Source of the DNA: CAYRNC01 sp964425645 | GTDB taxonomy: Bacteria; Bacillota; Clostridia; Peptostreptococcales; Anaerovoracaceae | Assembly: GCA_964425645.1 (NCBI GenBank) | Contig: CAYRNC010000088.1 | Span: forward strand, 1-7,223 | Length of the DNA stretch: 7,223 nt | Direction: 5' to 3' | In this document: positions 6,049-7,223 of the stretch, piece after piece | Position numbering within the stretch: position 1 is the first letter of the stretch | Layout of the letters: each line of letters starts with the position of its first letter | Position numbers and translations under genes: made by a program | The notes under the pieces: generated by a model | Seen by the model: the letters and a program-made list of their open reading frames with translations, nothing else | Told to the model about the DNA's origin: nothing | Database searches by the model: none

Positions 6049-6053
6049 CCTCC
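6049..6053 (-). promoter_or_regulatory. Ribosome binding site that fixes the SASP start
   Basis: GGAGG on the minus strand is 8 nt from the ATG at 6040 but overlaps the in-frame GTG at 6049-6047. The GTG cannot use it, so the 70-residue product starting MASSNT is the likely one. Confidence 0.85.
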
Positions 6054-6062
6054 TATTACATT

Positions 6063-6093
6063 TATAATTTAACCTTAAGAAGTTAAAGTATTC
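6063..6093 (-). promoter_or_regulatory. Weak candidate sigma-G promoter for the SASP gene
   Basis: On the minus strand GAATA (6093-6089) fits the sigma-G -35 pattern GHATR, and AATTATA (6069-6063) matches the -10 pattern CATNNTA except for the first base. The 19-nt spacer is about one base longer than usual. A 6-bp dyad TTTAAC/GTTAAA (6068-6073 and 6082-6087) lies mostly within the spacer. SASP genes are normally sigma-G dependent, but this match is weak and the region is AT-rich. Confidence 0.3.
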
Positions 6094-6133
6094 GATGTAA
6101 TAATTTCATGACATGGACCTATTTGCCACGGTC

Positions 6134-7223
6134 TCATATTCCCGCATTTTCAAGGTTTATAAAACTTTTATGTAATTTTTGTTTTAAATTTTTATGCTCC
6201 ATATTTTCAAGTAAAGGATCCTTTTTAAGCAACATAAATACTTCCTTGGATACGACATCCAACACGGATATATGCTTTGATAAATCTGCAAGATCCAGCT
6301 CGGGTATACCATGTTGCTTCACTCCGAAAAATTCTCCGGGTCCACGCAACAAAAGATCTTTTTCGGCTATTCGAAAACCATCACTTTCATTTTCCAAAAC
6401 GAGTGCTCTTTCTTTTGCAAGGTCGCTCTTCCCCTCCGTTACCAATATACAAAATGATTGGGCATCGCCTCTTCCGACCCTTCCCCTTAACTGGTGCAAT
6501 GCGGCAAGACCGAATCTTTCTGCATTTTCTATTAGCATAAAAGTAGCATTTGGAACGTTGATACCCACTTCTATTACAAGCGTGGACACAAGAATATTTA
6601 TATTTCCTACGCGGAAACCATCCATTATCTGCTTTTTTTCCTCCTGCTTCATTTCTCCATGCAGCAACCCTACAGCGCAATCAGAAAATATCTTTTTAAT
6701 TTCCTCATACAGCTCTTTAACAGATCGGGCATCAAGTGAATCAGATTCGTCTATTAAAGGGGCAACAACGTAGGCCTGGCGGCCTTTATATACTTCCCGT
6801 CTCATCATTTCATAAGATGCTTTTCTGCCTTTACTGTCGACTGATTTTGTTATTATCGGTTTTCTTCCCGGAGGCATTTCATCAATAACCGACATGTCCA
6901 GATCTCCATAAAGTATGTGGGCCAAGGATCTGGGAATTGGGGTAGCGGTCATTACGAGTACATCCGGATTTTTTCCTTTATCACTTAATAAATTTCTTTG
7001 ATTCACTCCAAAGCGGTGTTGTTCGTCGGTAACTACAAGTCCCAACTTTAAAAATTTAACGTCAGGGCTTATTACAGCGTGGGTACCGGTTAGGACGTCA
7101 ACAGAACCATCGGCTAAAGCTTTGATCAATTCCTGCCTTTCTCCGCGCCTTAGATTTCCGGACAAAAAGCCCGTTTTAATTCCGAATGGGGAAAAAAACC
7201 CCGACAAAACTTCATAATGCTGG
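6134..7223 (-). CDS. recG: ATP-dependent DNA helicase RecG, C-terminal part (cut by window edge)
   Basis: This is the last 362 codons of recG; the rest lies beyond the right edge. RecG is a superfamily 2 helicase that remodels stalled replication forks and branch-migrates Holliday junctions. The visible part begins at QHYEVLSGFFSPFG, just past where the Walker A region would be, so the wedge domain and ATP-binding loop are not in view. Present in order: the DEQHRFG box (motif II), MTATPIPRSLAH (motif III), LLHGEMKQEEK, STLVIEVGINVPNA (motif V) and QLRGRVGRG (motif VI), then the C-terminal TRG-type region. The frame is open to the edge; an in-frame TTG at 7207 is internal, not a start. No hairpin terminator follows the stop, so some read-through into the SASP gene is possible. 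The roughly half-length size is due to the window boundary, not to truncation. Confidence 0.97.
   Translation of the reverse strand, partial: QHYEVLSGFFSPFGIKTGFLSGNLRRGERQELIKALADGSVDVLTGTHAVISPDVKFLKLGLVVTDEQHRFGVNQRNLLSDKGKNPDVLVMTATPIPRSLAHILYGDLDMSVIDEMPPGRKPIITKSVDSKGRKASYEMMRREVYKGRQAYVVAPLIDESDSLDARSVKELYEEIKKIFSDCAVGLLHGEMKQEEKKQIMDGFRVGNINILVSTLVIEVGINVPNATFMLIENAERFGLAALHQLRGRVGRGDAQSFCILVTEGKSDLAKERALVLENESDGFRIAEKDLLLRGPGEFFGVKQHGIPELDLADLSKHISVLDVVSKEVFMLLKKDPLLENMEHKNLKQKLHKSFINLENAGI

Noticed and set aside
6041..6049. GTG start three codons before the SASP ATG
   Set aside because: The only Shine-Dalgarno overlaps this codon, so it cannot serve it.
6105..6135. Possible terminator after recG (GACC/GGTC arms)
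   Set aside because: Only four base pairs with a 10-nt loop and no T-run; not a convincing terminator.
6108..6773. Plus-strand open frame of 221 codons
   Set aside because: Entirely antisense to the well-supported recG helicase domain; no family motifs and no ribosome binding site.
7205..7207. TTG as the start of a short RecG-like helicase
   Set aside because: The frame continues open to the window edge with RecG-like residues (QHYEV), so the codon is internal.

Overview
The window looks like core chromosome of an endospore-forming, low-GC Gram-positive anaerobe (class Clostridia). The evidence is AT-rich sequence, strong AGGAGG-type ribosome binding sites, an alpha/beta-type small acid-soluble spore protein, the sporulation membrane protein YlbJ, and a clostridial run of housekeeping genes. 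I cannot assign a genus from sequence alone.

Every convincing gene is on the minus strand, so biological order runs from high to low coordinates: recG (3' part only, cut by the window edge), an alpha/beta SASP gene, a strong terminator, then a tight run rsmD - coaD - coiled-coil protein - ylbJ - tmcAL - ackA - rpmF, closed by a second terminator at about 124-148. Junctions in the middle of this run are very tight: rsmD/coaD 3 nt apart, coaD/coiled-coil protein overlapping by 4 nt (ATGA), and ylbJ/tmcAL overlapping by 1 nt (TAATG). This implies one transcript with translational coupling. The gaps before ylbJ (39 bp), ackA (59 bp) and rpmF (73 bp) are longer, and those before ylbJ and rpmF hold promoter-like sequences.

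Functions are mixed: DNA repair (RecG), spore DNA protection (SASP), rRNA methylation (RsmD), CoA synthesis (CoaD), sporulation (YlbJ), tRNA wobble acetylation (TmcAL), acetate energy metabolism (AckA) and ribosome assembly (L32). TmcAL and AckA both act on acetate plus ATP and lie next to each other.

The most useful observations are: a perfect TTGACA-N17-TATAAT promoter with two phased A-tracts serving rpmF; absence of the yceD/DUF177 gene often found just before rpmF; a sigma-E-like promoter directly before ylbJ, whose start codon lacks a Shine-Dalgarno; a conserved but functionally unknown coiled-coil protein next to coaD; and a left edge (1-120) that is not explained by the operon and may be the end of a repeated or mobile element.

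I see no CRISPR array, tRNA, rRNA, complete insertion sequence or defence system. No stretch over 300 bases lacks a gene; the longest non-genic stretches are 1-123 and 5707-5827. Apart from the items above this is an ordinary core-genome region, and I found no convincing undescribed multi-gene system.
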